DNA from: Diadophis punctatus similis
Taxonomy: Eukaryota; Chordata; Lepidosauria; Squamata; Dipsadidae
Length of the DNA stretch: 64,000 nucleotides
Reading direction: 5' to 3'
Assembly: GCA_023053685.1 (NCBI GenBank)
Contig: JALIGW010000004.1
Location: 78,949,361-79,013,360 of the forward strand
The translations under genes and the position numbers were made by a program. Shown in pieces: positions 11,101 to 21,861 of the stretch. The number at the start of each line of letters is the position of its first letter. Position 1 is the stretch's first letter. The notes under the pieces are model-generated. The model had not been told where the DNA came from. It saw only the letters and a list, made by a program, of their open reading frames with translations, and ran no database searches.

Positions 11101-11850
11101 AGAAGAGATAGAAAGGGTAACGGGATTTGAGATAGTTAAGAAGGTCAAATATTTAGGGGTTTATGTTATGACCACAAATATGAAATTATATCAGCACAAC
11201 TATGAACCATTATGGCAAAAAATACAGAAAGAGATGGAAAATTGGAAAAAACTGCAATTGTCTTTGCTGGGTAGGATAGCCACAGTAAAAATGAATGTTT
11301 TACCACGGTTTTTATTTCTTTTTCAAATGTTACCTATACTTGAAAAAGATGAAAATCTGAAAGAATGGCAGAAGGGCATAAATAAATTTGTTTGGGCAGG
11401 GAAGAAACCGCGAGTAAACCAGAAAATAATGCAAGATACATGAGAAAGAAGAGGTCTTAAAATGCCCAATTTAAGATTGTATTACGAAGCCGCTGCCCTC
11501 TCAGCAATTACTGATTGGATTAATTTATCGGAGGAAAGGATATTAAATATTGAAGGATATGGTCTGGTCTACGGCTGGCATGCTTATTTATTGTATGATA
11601 AGAAAGTAGATAAGGCTTTTAAAAGTCATATATTAAGAAATGTTCTATTGCGTGTCTGGAAAAAGTATCAATATAAACTAAAGGACAAGTTACCAATATG
11701 GACAATACCCAGACACGCGATAGAAAATATAAACTTGGAGCAAAAGCATGATAAGATTACAAACAAAGAACTTCTTTATGAAGAAGGAATCAGATTACAA
11801 TTAAAATCTATGGAGCAATTAAGAGAAGAGGGAGTAACTAGACCCTGTAA
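8141..11850 (+). mobile_element. L1 LINE, disrupted (endonuclease and reverse transcriptase remains)
   Basis: ORF2 begins near 8379 with an AP-endonuclease start (LIWNVNGLNSP, then CLQETHI). After an inserted MITE the endonuclease resumes at 9096. Reverse transcriptase blocks follow: KAPGTDGL and NYRPISLLNIDYKIFANILANR (10240-10510), LDAEKAFD (10640-10670), and the catalytic FADD motif (about 10950). A C-terminal piece occupies 11462-11840. Stops and frameshifts near 9530-9810, 10075, 10585, 10811 and 11443 make it dead. It lies in intron 1 of FGF23 copy 1 and is absent from copy 2. The first junction follows the intron sequence AAGGGAAAAC. Confidence 0.9.
8594..9093. mobile_element. MITE with TA target duplication inserted in L1
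   Basis: This 500-bp element starts CAGTGATCCCTCGCTATATC and ends CGAGGGTTCACTG. TA lies on both sides, and the L1 endonuclease frame is cut at 8593 and resumes at 9096. Termini resemble the pogo/Tigger group of Tc1/mariner. The interior has a foldback with a perfect NRF1-like palindrome (8730-8741). Confidence 0.85.
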
Positions 11851-11932
11851 ACCTGCTGACTCTGTAAACCGCTTAGAGAGGGCTACAAAGCCGTAAAGCT
11901 GTATATAAGTCTAAATGCTATTGCTATCTGGG
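11850..11932 (+). repeat. SINE 3' end fused to the L1 remnant
   Basis: The sequence 'CTGTAAACCGCTTAGAGAGGGCT' followed by TATATAAGTCTAAATGCTATTGCTAT is the 3' part of the tRNA-derived SINE seen complete at 46046-46276. The 5' half is absent. Confidence 0.7.
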
Positions 11933-12235
11933 TTCAAAACATTTTGCCCTACAATGCACAGTTTAGCTCAGTTAAAAATCACAGCAGGAGAGTTTTAGTA
12001 GTATATAGGTCGAGATTTCTTATTATTATTAATGATCTACCAATATGTAAAAAGAAACTGCATAGAGAGGACTTTAATTTATCTACTTTTGTTCCTTGTC
12101 TAAAGAGTTTGGGTAGATGGCATAATATTCAGCTAGATGAGATGGATATTTCCAAGTAGATCCAGAGAGATCTCCTCTTAAGATTTCCTCCCTGGATGCG
12201 ATTACTGTATTGTTGGATTGCTGGACTTGTTACCA

Positions 12236-12400
12236 GTTTGGTCTAGTAGTGGCTAAGGTACCAGGTTAGAAAATGGGAAACTGTGAGTTCAAATCTTAGC
12301 TTAGACATGAAAGCTGTGGGGGTGACTTGGGGCCAGCCAAACCCACTTCACAGGGTTGTTGTGGGAAAGGTCAGAGGAAATACTTACATCTAATAGATAC
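12236..12400 (+). repeat. Degenerate Sauria-type SINE
   Basis: The order 'GGTCTAGTAGTGGCTAAGGTACC', 'TGTGAGTTCAAATC', 'CCAACCCACTTCACAGGGTTGT' is that of the tRNA-derived Sauria SINE, in diverged form. A related copy with a better 3' end is at 57420-57990. Confidence 0.6.
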
Positions 12401-12667
12401 ACAGCAGACTGAATGGTATTATCCAACTTTTAGCTGTTTTGTCATTTACACAGAGGTAAGTGGCTCTCCGCAGAGTACCAGGTGGATCCTAACCCTCAAC
12501 CCCTTCACCACTCCACAGCTGGACAGCTGTCAACTGGATTTTAGGCCAGCACCTGCAAGCTACACCAGACTGGCTCTCCACCCTTCAGGCAGGTAATCAA
12601 CTTGCTTTAGAGGATCCTCCAAAGACCTCTCTACTCCAACTCTTTAAAAGCCCTCTTCGCCATGCTC

Positions 12668-12686
12668 TTTGTCCCTCTCTCTCTCA

Positions 12687-12717
<31 letters not shown>

Positions 12718-12775
12718 CCTCTCCCTCTCTCCCTCCCTTCCTCCCTCCTTTCCTCCCCCCTCCCCCCCCTCTCTC
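12668..12775. repeat. (CT)n-rich low-complexity tract
   Basis: A pyrimidine-only stretch of CTCT, CTGT and CCCT units. It has no coding value. Confidence 0.9.
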
Positions 12776-12837
12776 ATCCTACCCATGCACACACCTCCCC
12801 CAGTAAATCTGCCCAAAGATTCTACACTGCTTCCCAC

Positions 12838-13105
12838 CTGAGTGGAGACAGCTACTACTTCCCTACAATAAGCACGTTGGTCCTTGCTAACCTAACACTG
12901 AGGAGAAAGAATTCCTGACTGTTAAACCAACTAATCAATGGAACTGCTTGCCTCCAGCAGTTGTGGGATTGCTCCAACCCTAGAGACTTTTAAGAAGAGA
13001 TTGGACAACCATTTGTCTGAAATGGTCTAAGGTTTCCTGCCTGAGCAGAGGGATTGGTCTAGAAGACTTCCAAGGTCCCTTCCAATTCAGTTATTCAATT
13101 CCTAG
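12838..13105 (+). mobile_element. CR1 LINE 3' end, shared by both FGF23 units
   Basis: The sequence reads as a CR1 reverse transcriptase C-terminus (equivalent of 'FLTVKPTNQWNCLPPAVV') followed by 'GGTCTAGAAGACTTCCAAGGTCCCTTCC'. A counterpart at 20430-20620 in the right unit shows it was present before the duplication. More CR1 tail pieces recur at 13240-13290 and 20990-21045. Confidence 0.75.
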
Positions 13106-13391
13106 CACTCTGGAGCCTCCGGGGCATGTGAGGTCCTGGACATGCCCCCCACTCCCACCATCCCTCCCACACCAGCCAGCTCCACCAGGGACTTACTATA
13201 CTCTGTTGATTGGTATCATGGTCACTTTATTACTGCCTGAGCAGGTGGGTTGGACTAAAAGACCTCCAAGGTCCCTTCCAGCTCTGTTATTGAATTCCCA
13301 GCATTCTGGAGCCTACAGGGGTGAACCTGGACCTGCCCACCCCTCCCTTCCTCCCACAACAGCCAACTCTGCAGCTCCGCTAGGAACTTAC

Positions 13392-13602
13392 TGTCCACTG
13401 TCTCGGACGGACTACCATCCACGCGTCCATCGGGATGGATCTGCAGGTGGAAGTTCCTCTTGTGGTTAGAGGTGTAGAGATGCACCACTTTGTCTGTGTT
13501 GCTTCAGATGGGGGAGGGGAACTTGGGCGCCCAGCCGCAGGCGCCCAGAGGCAGCAGAAGCATGAGAACGCAGAGAAACGCTGGAGCCGGGACGGGGCGC
13601 AT
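13392..13602 (-). pseudogene. FGF23: FGF23-like copy 1, exon 1, with in-frame stop
   Basis: The exon starts with ATG at 13600-13602 and ends before donor GTAAGT. The signal peptide (MRPVPAPAFLC, then a Leu-rich core) and the FGF start (VVHLYTSN, FHLQIHPDGRVDG) are clear. Codon 33 (13504-13506) is TGA, whereas the right copy has TGG (Trp) in SPIWSN. No in-frame ATG follows in the exon. As written, this copy would make only a 32-residue peptide unless the base is an error, is polymorphic, or another first exon is used. About 15 codons are replaced and 10 silently changed relative to copy 2. Confidence 0.85.
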
Positions 13603-13706
13603 GGTGCTTGTTTGGCTTGGAAGATGCAGGAGCCGAAAGGTGATTTTGGTTCTTCTCCTTTGCTGACCACTCGCCGATGCTGGGCACCCTGGTCCTTCGG
13701 CCGTGG

Positions 13707-13713
13707 CTTTATG
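13707..13713 (-). promoter_or_regulatory. TATA-like box of FGF23 copy 1
   Basis: The minus strand reads CATAAAG about 105 bp upstream of the ATG. The whole 150-bp upstream block is conserved with the right copy, including the position of this box (21601-21607). Promoter function is inferred from this conservation. Confidence 0.5.
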
Positions 13714-14235
13714 CAGGACAGCTGGGGGGAGGATGGGTGGAAGGGGGGAGGGAGAATGGAAGAGACACCCCCTTCCAAAACCATCAGGTCATGAAGTGAC
13801 AAGTGATGGGTCTTCCACCAATGCTCTGCAGTTGCTACTCAGAATTAAAATGATTGGGAACTTCCTGGTCACCTTTTGTTTGGCCAGTAAAGCTATTTGT
13901 CCTAATGCGAATCATTGATGCATTCTGATGCTTGTGGGCATTAGATTTGTACGTGATAATTCTGTCTTGAGACCTATGGCACTGTTGTGTTCACAGCCAT
14001 GAAGCCAACACACGAAGGCCCCTTTGGTTTGACAGCACAAGGGAGACCCCTGACTTCCTCCTTAGTTCTTTTAACACGATTCTTCAAGATAAATCTTGCA
14101 AGCTACAATGATCCCACTTGGACATTAGACAAAACATTCATATTTAGAAGAAGAAAATGTTTTTTCAGAATCATTGCGCCTGGGCTTCATGCTCTGGCTA
14201 AGTGGACATTTCCTCTTTCCAGTTAAGAAAATGTG

Positions 14236-14502
<267 letters not shown>

Positions 14503-15629
14503 TCATTTCTCAGGACAAAAGGGTGAGCCTGCTCAAAACTAGGAAATCTCTGCAGTGAATTAAACCAGGAACGTTTAATAAAGACACTTTTCTTCCTTGA
14601 AAAACATGAAACGTTTATTTTATCTTCATTGAGAGACAGAATTGGAGGGGACCAGAATAATAAACGTCATAAATACTCATAAATACATCTTCAATACGTA
14701 AATAATCCAAATAAATAAATAAATAGAAGCATTCTCATTGTTTGATATTTTTCCAGGACGTTCTTGTGAACAACTCCCATCAAAGCACCCACATTTTTTT
14801 TAGGGTACATACATCCCATTTGGGACCTTCGATAAAACATTACAGTGTTCCATGTTCCATGTTCAGCACTGAGTCCTCTAATCTGAATGGATTTGGGGGC
14901 AGAGGTCTTACCTTCATTCCCCCCACCCTCCAAGCTGTTTTTTAAAATAATTTGTGCCTGGCCCGTGAGCATGGATTAAGTTGTGAGATTTTTTCATTGG
15001 CTGCCTGAAATGGAGCTATCATCACACGATTCCACTAACCACAGTTTAGCCTTTGGGAAGACTCCTTCGGATGAAGAACACCCATCACTCTGTCCCATCC
15101 TGAAAACAGGTTCCCTTCACGGCTCGGCAGCTGAGATTGGAATTAGAACTTCCATCGCTAAGCGAGGCAGTCGTTAAGTGAGTCACACTAGATTTTACCC
15201 TCCTTTTTGCCATAGCAAATCACTGTGAAGTGATTCCTGTGGTTGTTAGGTAAATCTGGCTTCCTCCATTGGCTTTGCTTGACATGGACATGAACCCCAG
15301 CCTGGAGGGATGGCTGCCCACTAATGCTTTTAACAGCCCACAAAGTTGCTTTATGGAGCCTCTCAACTCCGTTCTCCAGGAAGGGAGCCTTATGTGCCCG
15401 TTCCTCTCCATCTGGTTGTAGATAACCCATGCCAAGGTTTTGGGTTTCCTGCAGAAAACCTACCTATGGCCAACAGGTGGATGGGATGGGTCAGTATCCT
15501 GAATCGAGCTAAGGTTAGTCATGAGGGGGTCCTGCTGAGATCTAATAAGATCATCCCAGCTGAATCGGACAACTTCTACTCATTTTGGGATATTGTGAGA
15601 TATTAGGTCATGTCAGGCACTGTTTTGGA

Positions 15630-15800
15630 AGAGGGCTGCTTCTCATCCAAGAAGCTGTTTGGCCAAAGGACTGAATTTTGCAGTAACACCAGAAGAGAGA
15701 GCTACCAGTTGTAGATCTCCTCCCAGCCACTTGGGAGCCGAAGAAGCTTCTTGGATGAGAAGCGAAACGCCTTCCAAGAAAAACCAGAAAGTCTAGTCGC
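15630..15800. repeat. Palindromic MITE fragment ('CCAAGAAGCTTCTT' family)
   Basis: Inverted copies of GATGAGAAGC/GCTTCTCATC and AAGAAGCTTCTTGGATGAG surround a short centre. Better copies are at 43129-43350 and 61797-62012, and a fragment is at 37760-37830. Confidence 0.6.
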
Positions 15801-16724
15801 CTCTTGAAAAAAAAAACTGCCTTTGGGGCAAGAGGGCTGCTTGTGAAAGACGTGCATTGTCATACACCTTCGTCACGGAGAACAAATTAAACCAGGTACC
15901 CCTGTTGTGAAGTCCTGTCTCTTTGCTCAGTGCTCAGAGCCTGTGGGACTTGCAACAACCCAGGGACACCCGAAATCGGCCTGTAGGCGAATGAGGAGAT
16001 CTCTAAACACGTCGCCATTTGTCATGAGGATACTCACTGCATGCCAGGGAGGCCTCAGTGTTCAGAAGGGGACACAGGTGGTCCTTGACCTACAACCACA
16101 ACGAAGCCCAAAATTCCTGTCGCCGAGTGTGACGTTTGTTATGGGATTTTTGTCCCGTTTGATGGTGTATCATGCCATGGAATTCCTGCATCTATTAAGT
16201 CAACCACGTCATTCCTATTACATCATTTGGCTTCCCCTGTTGGGTTTGCTTGTCCTAAGCCAGGTCAACAATGATTATCACGTAGCCCAGGATTCTGGAA
16301 GCCATTGTTGTACATACTTGTTGGTTTGCCAAGAACCCAAATATTTGATCCCATGACCGCTACAAATTTGAACGGTTGCTAAATGAATAAGTCAAGGACG
16401 TACACTGGGCTAGACTTCAAAACTGGGAATTATTGCCCTTCAGGCTGATCATTTTTTAAACTAATCTTTACCTACAGAGTGTCCGTTGATGTAGAAGAAA
16501 ACTTAGTGTTATGACCCTGACTTGCATTTTCAGCATAGATAAAGCTCATAAGAAATCAAGAAGCAAAGATACCAATAAGTGCGATGCTGTACAGCAGAAT
16601 AAAACAACAGTATAATAGTTGCAGTGGGAAAAACGAGATATAAAACTTGCCTCATAACCAGGATGTTCCAGGTCTGTCATTCAGGTTGGAAAGGACCAGT
16701 GCTAGAACCAGGAAGATGCATAAA

Positions 16725-17142
16725 TGTAGTCCTTGAGTTATGACTACACTTGAGCCCGAAATGTATGTTGCTAAGCGAACTTATGTTGTTAAGTGAGCTT
16801 CATCCCATTTTTAAGCCCTTTCCTGCCAGAGTTGTTAAGTGAATCAGTGCAGCTGTCAAGTTAGTAAGACGGGTTGTTAAGTGAACCAAGCTTCCCCATT
16901 GACTTCGCTCGTCAGAAGGTCGCAAAAGGGGATCACGTGACCCGGGGACATTGCCACCGTCACAAAGACGAGTCAGTGGCCGAGCATCTGAATTTCGATC
17001 ACCGGGATGAAAATCAAAATGCCCACCGGGATGTTGCAATGGTCGTACGTGTGAAAAATGTTCCTAAGTCCCTTTTTTTTAGCGCCGTTGTAACTTGGAA
17101 CGGTCACTAAGTGAAACTGTGGTAAGTCGAGGGCTACCTGTA
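16725..17142. mobile_element. TA-target MITE, 'GTCCTCGACTTA' family
   Basis: Starts near TAGTCCTTGAGTTATGACTAC and ends GTAAGTCGAGGGCTACCTGTA, with the family's interior blocks. It lies at the matching position to 5590-5978 in the left unit, so it predates the duplication. Confidence 0.8.
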
Positions 17143-17237
17143 TACAACCGTGACCCCATCATTCTGAACAATTCATTTGAAAAAAAAAAGGAATTTAGCT
17201 TTCGGTTCAGGAGAGAAGTCTCGTTCTCATCTAGGGT

Positions 17238-17624
17238 TCAGGAATCCATTCGGGGGCTAGGAAATCTTCGGCTCAGCGTTGCGCCGTTTGGGTCTCTCTC
17301 TTCAGAATTTGAGCCGGTCAAGCAGGGGTGGATGCCCACCTCATCTGGGCTTTCTTCCGGTATCTTTCCTGCCAAGATGCCCCCACATGGGTTGTCACCA
17401 TCGTCCCCGGTGTCTTCTTCCTGAGGCACTGGCGTGTAGAACTGGCTTAAGGGGATTTCGTTCCTTCTAGTTAAAAACTGAGAGAAAGTTGGCGGATTCA
17501 TATTGGAAAGTTGCTTAGCCCTTCCTAGACTGACCAGGTAATCGTACTTGGGGGATTGATAAATATCGTAGCCATTTTCGAGCATCGTGTGTTTAAAAAC
17601 GCAATCCTCGTTGCCGAAGGAATT
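17238..17624 (-). CDS. FGF23: FGF23 copy 2, exon 3
   Basis: The acceptor is TTTCCTTTAG and 128 codons run to TGA at 17238-17240. The FGF23 signature is clear: [41 protein letters not shown] and TPVP. FGF23 is a secreted hormone that lowers phosphate and vitamin D activation through an FGF receptor with klotho. Directly after TPVP, mammals have the RXXR furin site; here the sequence is [10 protein letters not shown], with no basic site. The C-terminal tail is short and lacks most of the mammalian klotho-binding region, although an ERDPN block recalls part of it. The full three-exon protein is 233 aa against 251 in human. Confidence 0.93.
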   Translation of the reverse strand, partial: NSFGNEDCVFKHTMLENGYDIYQSPKYDYLVSLGRAKQLSNMNPPTFSQFLTRRNEIPLSQFYTPVPQEEDTGDDGDNPCGGILAGKIPEESPDEVGIHPCLTGSNSEERDPNGATLSRRFPSPRMDS

Positions 17625-17748
17625 CTAAAGGAAAGAAACACAAAATGTCAAGACAGAGGTGAAAAATCAAGCCATACCTTACGGTCAAAAAAACATCCAT
17701 GGCATTTTTAGATCGCAAATATTTTCCAGACATTTGTTCTTTCTACAG

Positions 17749-17984
17749 AGTGGTGCGGCGGCCTAGAGGTGGAGCTCTCGCCTCACAATCAGGAGGCTGT
17801 GAGTTCGATCCTAGGGAGTGGCAGATATTTCTCTCTCTGGGCACGATGAGAATATGTCTGCTGAACAAAGCTCCGCATTGGCGACAGGAAGGGCATCCGG
17901 CCATTAAGACACTCTGCTAGCTCCATTCAGTTGCCTAGACTCCACCCCGTAAGGGATTATGGGGTCATTAAAAGATGAGGATGA
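17749..17984 (+). repeat. tRNA-derived SINE, 'GTGGTGCGGYGGCCTAGAGG' family
   Basis: The tRNA-like head has an A-box-like GGTGCGGCGGCCTAGAGG and a B-box-like GAGTTCGATCC. The tail is 'GGGATTATGGGGTCATTAAAAGATGAGGATGAT'. Other copies are 23058-23292 (+) and 19010-19227 (-). It lies in intron 2 of FGF23 copy 2 and is absent from copy 1. Confidence 0.8.
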
Positions 17985-18000
17985 TTTGTTCTTTCTACAG

Positions 18001-18670
18001 ATAGTCCCCTCAACTTACAACGGTTCATTTAGCGACCGTTCCAAGTCACCACGGCACTGAAAAAAGTGACTTGTTTGACCATTTTTCACACTTACGACCA
18101 TTGCACTATCCCCATCGTCACGTGATCCAAATTTGGATGCTTGGCAACTGACTCATATTTATGATGGTCGCAGTATCCCAGGAAGGGGGGAGGTTATCAC
18201 GTGATCCTCTTTTGTGACCTCCTGACAAGCAATGGGGAATCCAGATTCCACTTAACAACCGTGTTCCTAACTTAACAGCTGCAGTGATTCACTTAACAAC
18301 TGTGGCACAAAAGGTCATAGTGACCTTTTTTAGTGACCGCTCCAAGTTACAACGGCACTGAAAAAAAGTGACTTATGACTGCTTTCACACTTAGCGACCG
18401 TTGAAGCATCCCCATAGCCACGTGATCAAACTTCAGACACTCGGCAACTGACTCCCATTTATGACAGTTGCAATGTCCCCAAGGTCACGCGATCCCCTTT
18501 TGCGACCTTCTGACAAGCAAAGTCAATGGGGAAGCCAGATTCACTTAACAACCGTGTTACTGATTTAAGAACCGCAGTGATTCGCTTAACGAACGTGGCG
18601 AGAAAGGTGGTAAAATGGGACAAAGCTCACTTAACAACAGAAAAATTTGGGCTCCGTTGGGGTCATAAAA
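18001..18670. mobile_element. Two tandem TA-target MITE copies
   Basis: Two adjoining copies of the 'GTCCTCGACTTA' family lie at about 18001-18330 and 18330-18670, each with TTTAGCGACCG/AAGTTAC-like, CACGTGATC and CACTTAACAAC blocks. They lie in intron 2 of FGF23 copy 2. Confidence 0.7.
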
Positions 18671-18738
18671 TGAGGACTTAATGCCTTTGCTGCACTAGGA
18701 AAGGAGTCAAATAATCCAAAATAAATATTAGGACTCAC

Positions 18739-18842
18739 CGATCCAAAGAGATTTCCGTTATTGTCCATACAAAGGTTAAGTCCGCTCTTCGCACCAATGA
18801 TCACTACATAGCCGGCATCTTCAGTTTTGATCGTCAAAGCAC
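18739..18842 (-). CDS. FGF23: FGF23 copy 2, exon 2
   Basis: This 104-bp exon has an acceptor CACTTCCAG and donor GTGAGT. It encodes the beta-trefoil core ALTIKTEDAGYVVIIG, then AKSGLNLCMDNNGNLFGS, which closely follows vertebrate FGF23 (EDAGFVVI and LCMDxxGNxFGS). The split Ser codon joins exon 1 correctly (phase 1) and exon 3 follows in phase 0. Confidence 0.95.
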
Positions 18843-19009
18843 CTGGAAGTGAAAGGAGTTAAATATTAGGAGATCTCTTGAACATCTCTTAAACCAGAAA
18901 TAGTAACTTCAAATATCAGAATACTATTATCTGATGCCTTCCAAGTCTTCTCAAATTCTGGCCAATCGTGGGAAAACATTTGCTCACAGACTCAGTCAAA
19001 AGGGAAAAC

Positions 19010-19227
19010 TCTCTTTTTATGACCCTATAATCCCGAAATTCTTGGAAGAGTTGGAGCGACTAGATGGAGTTGAGCATTTACTGGCTGGATGCCCTTCCTG
19101 ACGCCATCCGGAGTTCACAACAGATACATATTCTTTGCACCCTAGGAGAGAAATATCTGCTGCTATCTAGGATTGAACTCTCAACTTTCCGAGTTGGAGG
19201 CGAGCCTTTTCACTACTTGGACACCAT
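19010..19227 (-). repeat. SINE with 17-bp target duplication in FGF23 copy 2 intron 1
   Basis: The direct repeat CAGTCAAAAGGGAAAAC lies at 18993-19009 and 19228-19244. The insert is a minus-strand SINE of the 17749 family (GGATGCCCTTCCTGACGCCA, then ATTGAACTCTCAACT). The left FGF23 copy carries an L1 insertion next to the same AAGGGAAAAC sequence. Confidence 0.85.
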
Positions 19228-19368
19228 CAGTCAAAAGGGAAAACAATGTTCCTACTTGTAAGATAGAGACGTAGCACTTTCTGTTTAAGTTGGATTGCAG
19301 AAGAAATATTATTGTGTATGCAATTTATTTTAGAAAAATCTGATATACAGTTAGGTCCAGATGAAGGT

Positions 19369-19610
19369 AAAGATAAAGGTTTCCCCTATCCAGTCATTTC
19401 CAACTCGAGTGGACAATGCTCACATCTATATCTTAGCTGATTGGTTCTTAGTTGATTGTCTGAAGAAATGTCTATGGTCAGGTGGCTTGTATGATTATAC
19501 AACACGGCGCATGGAATACTCTTACCTCCCCACCGAAGTGGTATACCTGTTTATCTACTCGCATGTGCATGCTTTCGAACCACTAGGTGGGCAGGAGCTT
19601 GGGCAAATGT
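19369..19610 (+). repeat. SINE fragment ('AAGGTTTCCCCTATCCAGTC' family)
   Basis: The sequence matches 48085-48288 plus 48508-48620, including CACCGAAGTGGTAYCTRTTTATCTACT and GCATGCTTTCGAAC. It is internally deleted. Confidence 0.65.
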
Positions 19611-19957
19611 CCAGATAAGGTAAAATAATAAAACTGCAAAGCTCGACAAACTGTAGCGCAATACAGGAAGACTCAAAACAAGAGAATGAAGAAAGACGTG
19701 GAACCCATATTCCTGCAAAAGCCATGGGGGAAAAGGCAAATCTCCATGAAGGGAGGGGTGTCTCCCCCAGACCTCCAGAACTAAGATAGTACCAGTTTGG
19801 AAGTCCAAGGCATCTTTGACAAGAGAGAAGTCACGGAGGGTCCTAACTATGCTTTCAATGAAAGCATCTTCAATCCATCTCATCTACAATGAATATAAAT
19901 AAATATATTTATATTTATATAAATAGAGGTTTCTTAGGATGAGGTTTCTCTCCAAAG

Positions 19958-19984
19958 TCGCATTATTATTATTATTACTATTAC

Positions 19985-20035
<51 letters not shown>

Positions 20036-20140
20036 TATTATTATTATTATTATTATCATCATCATCATCATCATCATCATTATCATCATCATTATTATCA
20101 TCATCATCATCATCATCATCATCATTATTATTATTATTGA
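19958..20140. repeat. (ATT)n/(ATC)n microsatellite
   Basis: Long runs of ATT triplets, then ATC triplets, with few interruptions. Confidence 0.95.
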
Positions 20141-20429
20141 ACAATATTAAATTTTGAACTCAAAAAATGCACAGCTTGCAAATGTAAAAATAATGGAACA
20201 GAGGTTTTAATTCTGAGCTTTTAATACTAGACAATCTGTGATTGATTGGGTCATAGCAGAGCTTCTAATGTATGGGATAAAGAACAAACTAATCTTCGTT
20301 TTTGAAAAGGTCTTAAAAATTCAGGGAGATATTCAGAGATATCTTAATCAAGGCATCTGGCATTAAAAGTAGCTGATGTTGACCTGTACGGTACAGTTCC
20401 CATGAGGAAGGAAGCGGACCTGAGTGAAG

Positions 20430-20830
20430 ACAGCTATTTCCATACAATAAGCAACTTGCTAACCTAGAACTACGGAGAAATTTCCTGACTGTTAGAACAA
20501 TTCATCTGTGGAACGACTTGCCTCCAGAAGGAGGGTCTGGAGGTCTGCATCTGTGGGTGCTCCATCCCTGGAGATTTTTAAGAAGAGACTGGACAACCAT
20601 TTGTCTCAATTGGGATAAAGAACATAACAGAGTTGGAAGGGACCCTTGTAGGTCATCTAGTCCAACCCCGCCACCCAAGCAGGAGACCTTACACCATTTC
20701 TGACAAATGGCAGTCCAATTGCTTCTTGAAAGCCTCCAGTGATGAAGCTCCCACAACTTCTGAAGGCAACTTCTGTTCCATGGGTTGATTGCTCTCACTG
20801 TCACTTAGCCAGGGGGTGGACTAGAAGACC
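20430..20830. mobile_element. CR1 3' ends, plus-strand then minus-strand
   Basis: A plus-strand CR1 tail (20430-20610) meets a minus-strand one (about 20620-20800) carrying 'AGTTGGAAGGGACCCTTGTAGGTC'. The plus-strand part matches 12838-13105 in the left unit. Confidence 0.7.
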
Positions 20831-21086
20831 TCTAAGGTCCCTTCCAACTCTGTTATTGAATTCCTACCACTTTAGAGCTTCTGGGGTGATCCTGGACATG
20901 CCCCACCACTTCCTCCATCCCTCCCGCAACAGCCAGCCTTGCAGCTCCTCCGGGGACTTACTATACTCTGTTGATTGTTCTCACTGTCACTTGATTACTG
21001 CCTGAGAAGGGGGGTGGACTAGAAGACCTCCAAGGTCCCTTTTAATGAATTCCTAGCACTCTGAAGCCTCCAGGGTGATCCTAGAC

Positions 21087-21221
21087 CAGGGATCCCCAAA
21101 CTTGGCAACTTTAAGACTTGTGGACTTCAACTCCCAGAATTCTCCAGCCAACATAGCTGGCTGGAGAATTCTGGGAATTGAAGTCCACAAGCCTTAAAGT
21201 TGCCAAGTTTGAAGACCTCTG
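21087..21221. mobile_element. Foldback hAT-like MITE
   Basis: A long palindrome built on GTGGACTTCAACTCCCAGAA and its reverse complement, flanked by the 8-bp duplication TCCTAGAC (21079-21086 and 21222-21229). Same family: 33322-33455, 40738-40866, 51772-51905, 61445-61550; relatives at 27057-27202 and 53755-53875. Confidence 0.85.
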
Positions 21222-21285
21222 TCCTAGACACTCCATCCACTCCATCCCTTCATTCCCCCACCTCGCAGCTCCTCCGGGGACTTAC

Positions 21286-21496
21286 TATGCACGGTCTGGG
21301 ACGGGCTGCCATCCACGCGTCCGTCGGGATGGATCTGCAGGTGGAAGCTTTTCCTGGCATTGGAGGTGTAGAGGTGCACCAGTTCGTCGGCGTTGCTCCA
21401 GATGGGGGAGGCGACCGCGGGTGCCCAGCCGCAGGCAGCCAGAGGCAGCAGGAGCCTGAGGGCACAGAGAAACGCTGGAGCCGGGACGGGGCGCAT
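21286..21496 (-). CDS. FGF23: FGF23 copy 2, exon 1 (start of the intact gene)
   Basis: The ATG is at 21494-21496 and the donor is GTAAGT at 21280-21285. The first 24 or so residues form a signal peptide with a Leu-rich core (RLLLPLAACG). Then follow SPIWSNADELVHLYTSNA and FHLQIHPDGRVDGSPSQT, the first strands of the FGF trefoil, similar to human FGF23 ([25 protein letters not shown]). This start is chosen because it gives a secretion signal and is conserved with the left copy. Confidence 0.95.
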
Positions 21497-21600
21497 GATG
21501 CTCACTTGGCTTGGAAGATGCAGGAGCCGAAAGGCGATCTTGGTTCTTCTCCTTTGCTGACCACTCGCCGATGCTGGGATCCCTGGTCCTTCGGCCGTGG

Positions 21601-21607
21601 CTTTATG
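21601..21607 (-). promoter_or_regulatory. FGF23: TATA-like box of FGF23 copy 2
   Basis: The minus strand reads CATAAAG about 105 bp upstream of the ATG, within a block conserved with the left copy. Transcription would start around 21570-21575 if the box is used. Confidence 0.5.
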
Positions 21608-21680
21608 CAGGGGGGCTGGAGGGGGCGGGTGGAAGGGGGGCGGGAGAAAGGAAGAGACATCGTTGGCTTCCCCCCCCCCC

Positions 21681-21712
21681 TTTCTTTCTTTCTTTCTTTC
21701 TTTTTTTTTTAG
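21681..21712. repeat. (TTTC)n/T-rich tract at the duplication edge
   Basis: Short pure CTTT run followed by T10, close to where similarity with the left unit stops. Confidence 0.8.
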
Positions 21713-21861
21713 CAGAGCAATATTTTAGGAGCGCCCTCAGATTTCAGGAAGAAGTGGGGGGAGTGAGTTCTCAGGGGGGCTGTAGCACTTTTCCAAATAA
21801 GGTTTTTTGGGGGGCACTGATCAAACTTTGCCTGGTTATTTGAAAAGGAAGGCGGGATAGC

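Larger units (their letters stand above)
2729..13770. repeat. Segmental duplication, left unit (FGF23 copy 1)
   Basis: This unit matches 13979-21660 in the same order and orientation. Shared parts are a 3' flank starting at 'GGCACTGTTGTGTTCACAG', a Gly/Ser or Pro/Glu-coding minisatellite, FGF23 exons 3, 2 and 1, CR1 remains in intron 1, and the exon-1 upstream region with its TATA-like box. The left unit is about 3.4 kb longer, mainly because of an L1 insertion in intron 1 and hAT insertions. Parts of the 3' flank (3516-3660 against 14742-14890) look about 98% identical by eye. Confidence 0.88.

Noticed and set aside
17749..17984. tRNA gene
   Set aside because: The tRNA-like A and B boxes belong to a SINE with a long unrelated body and tail; no cloverleaf 3' half is seen.
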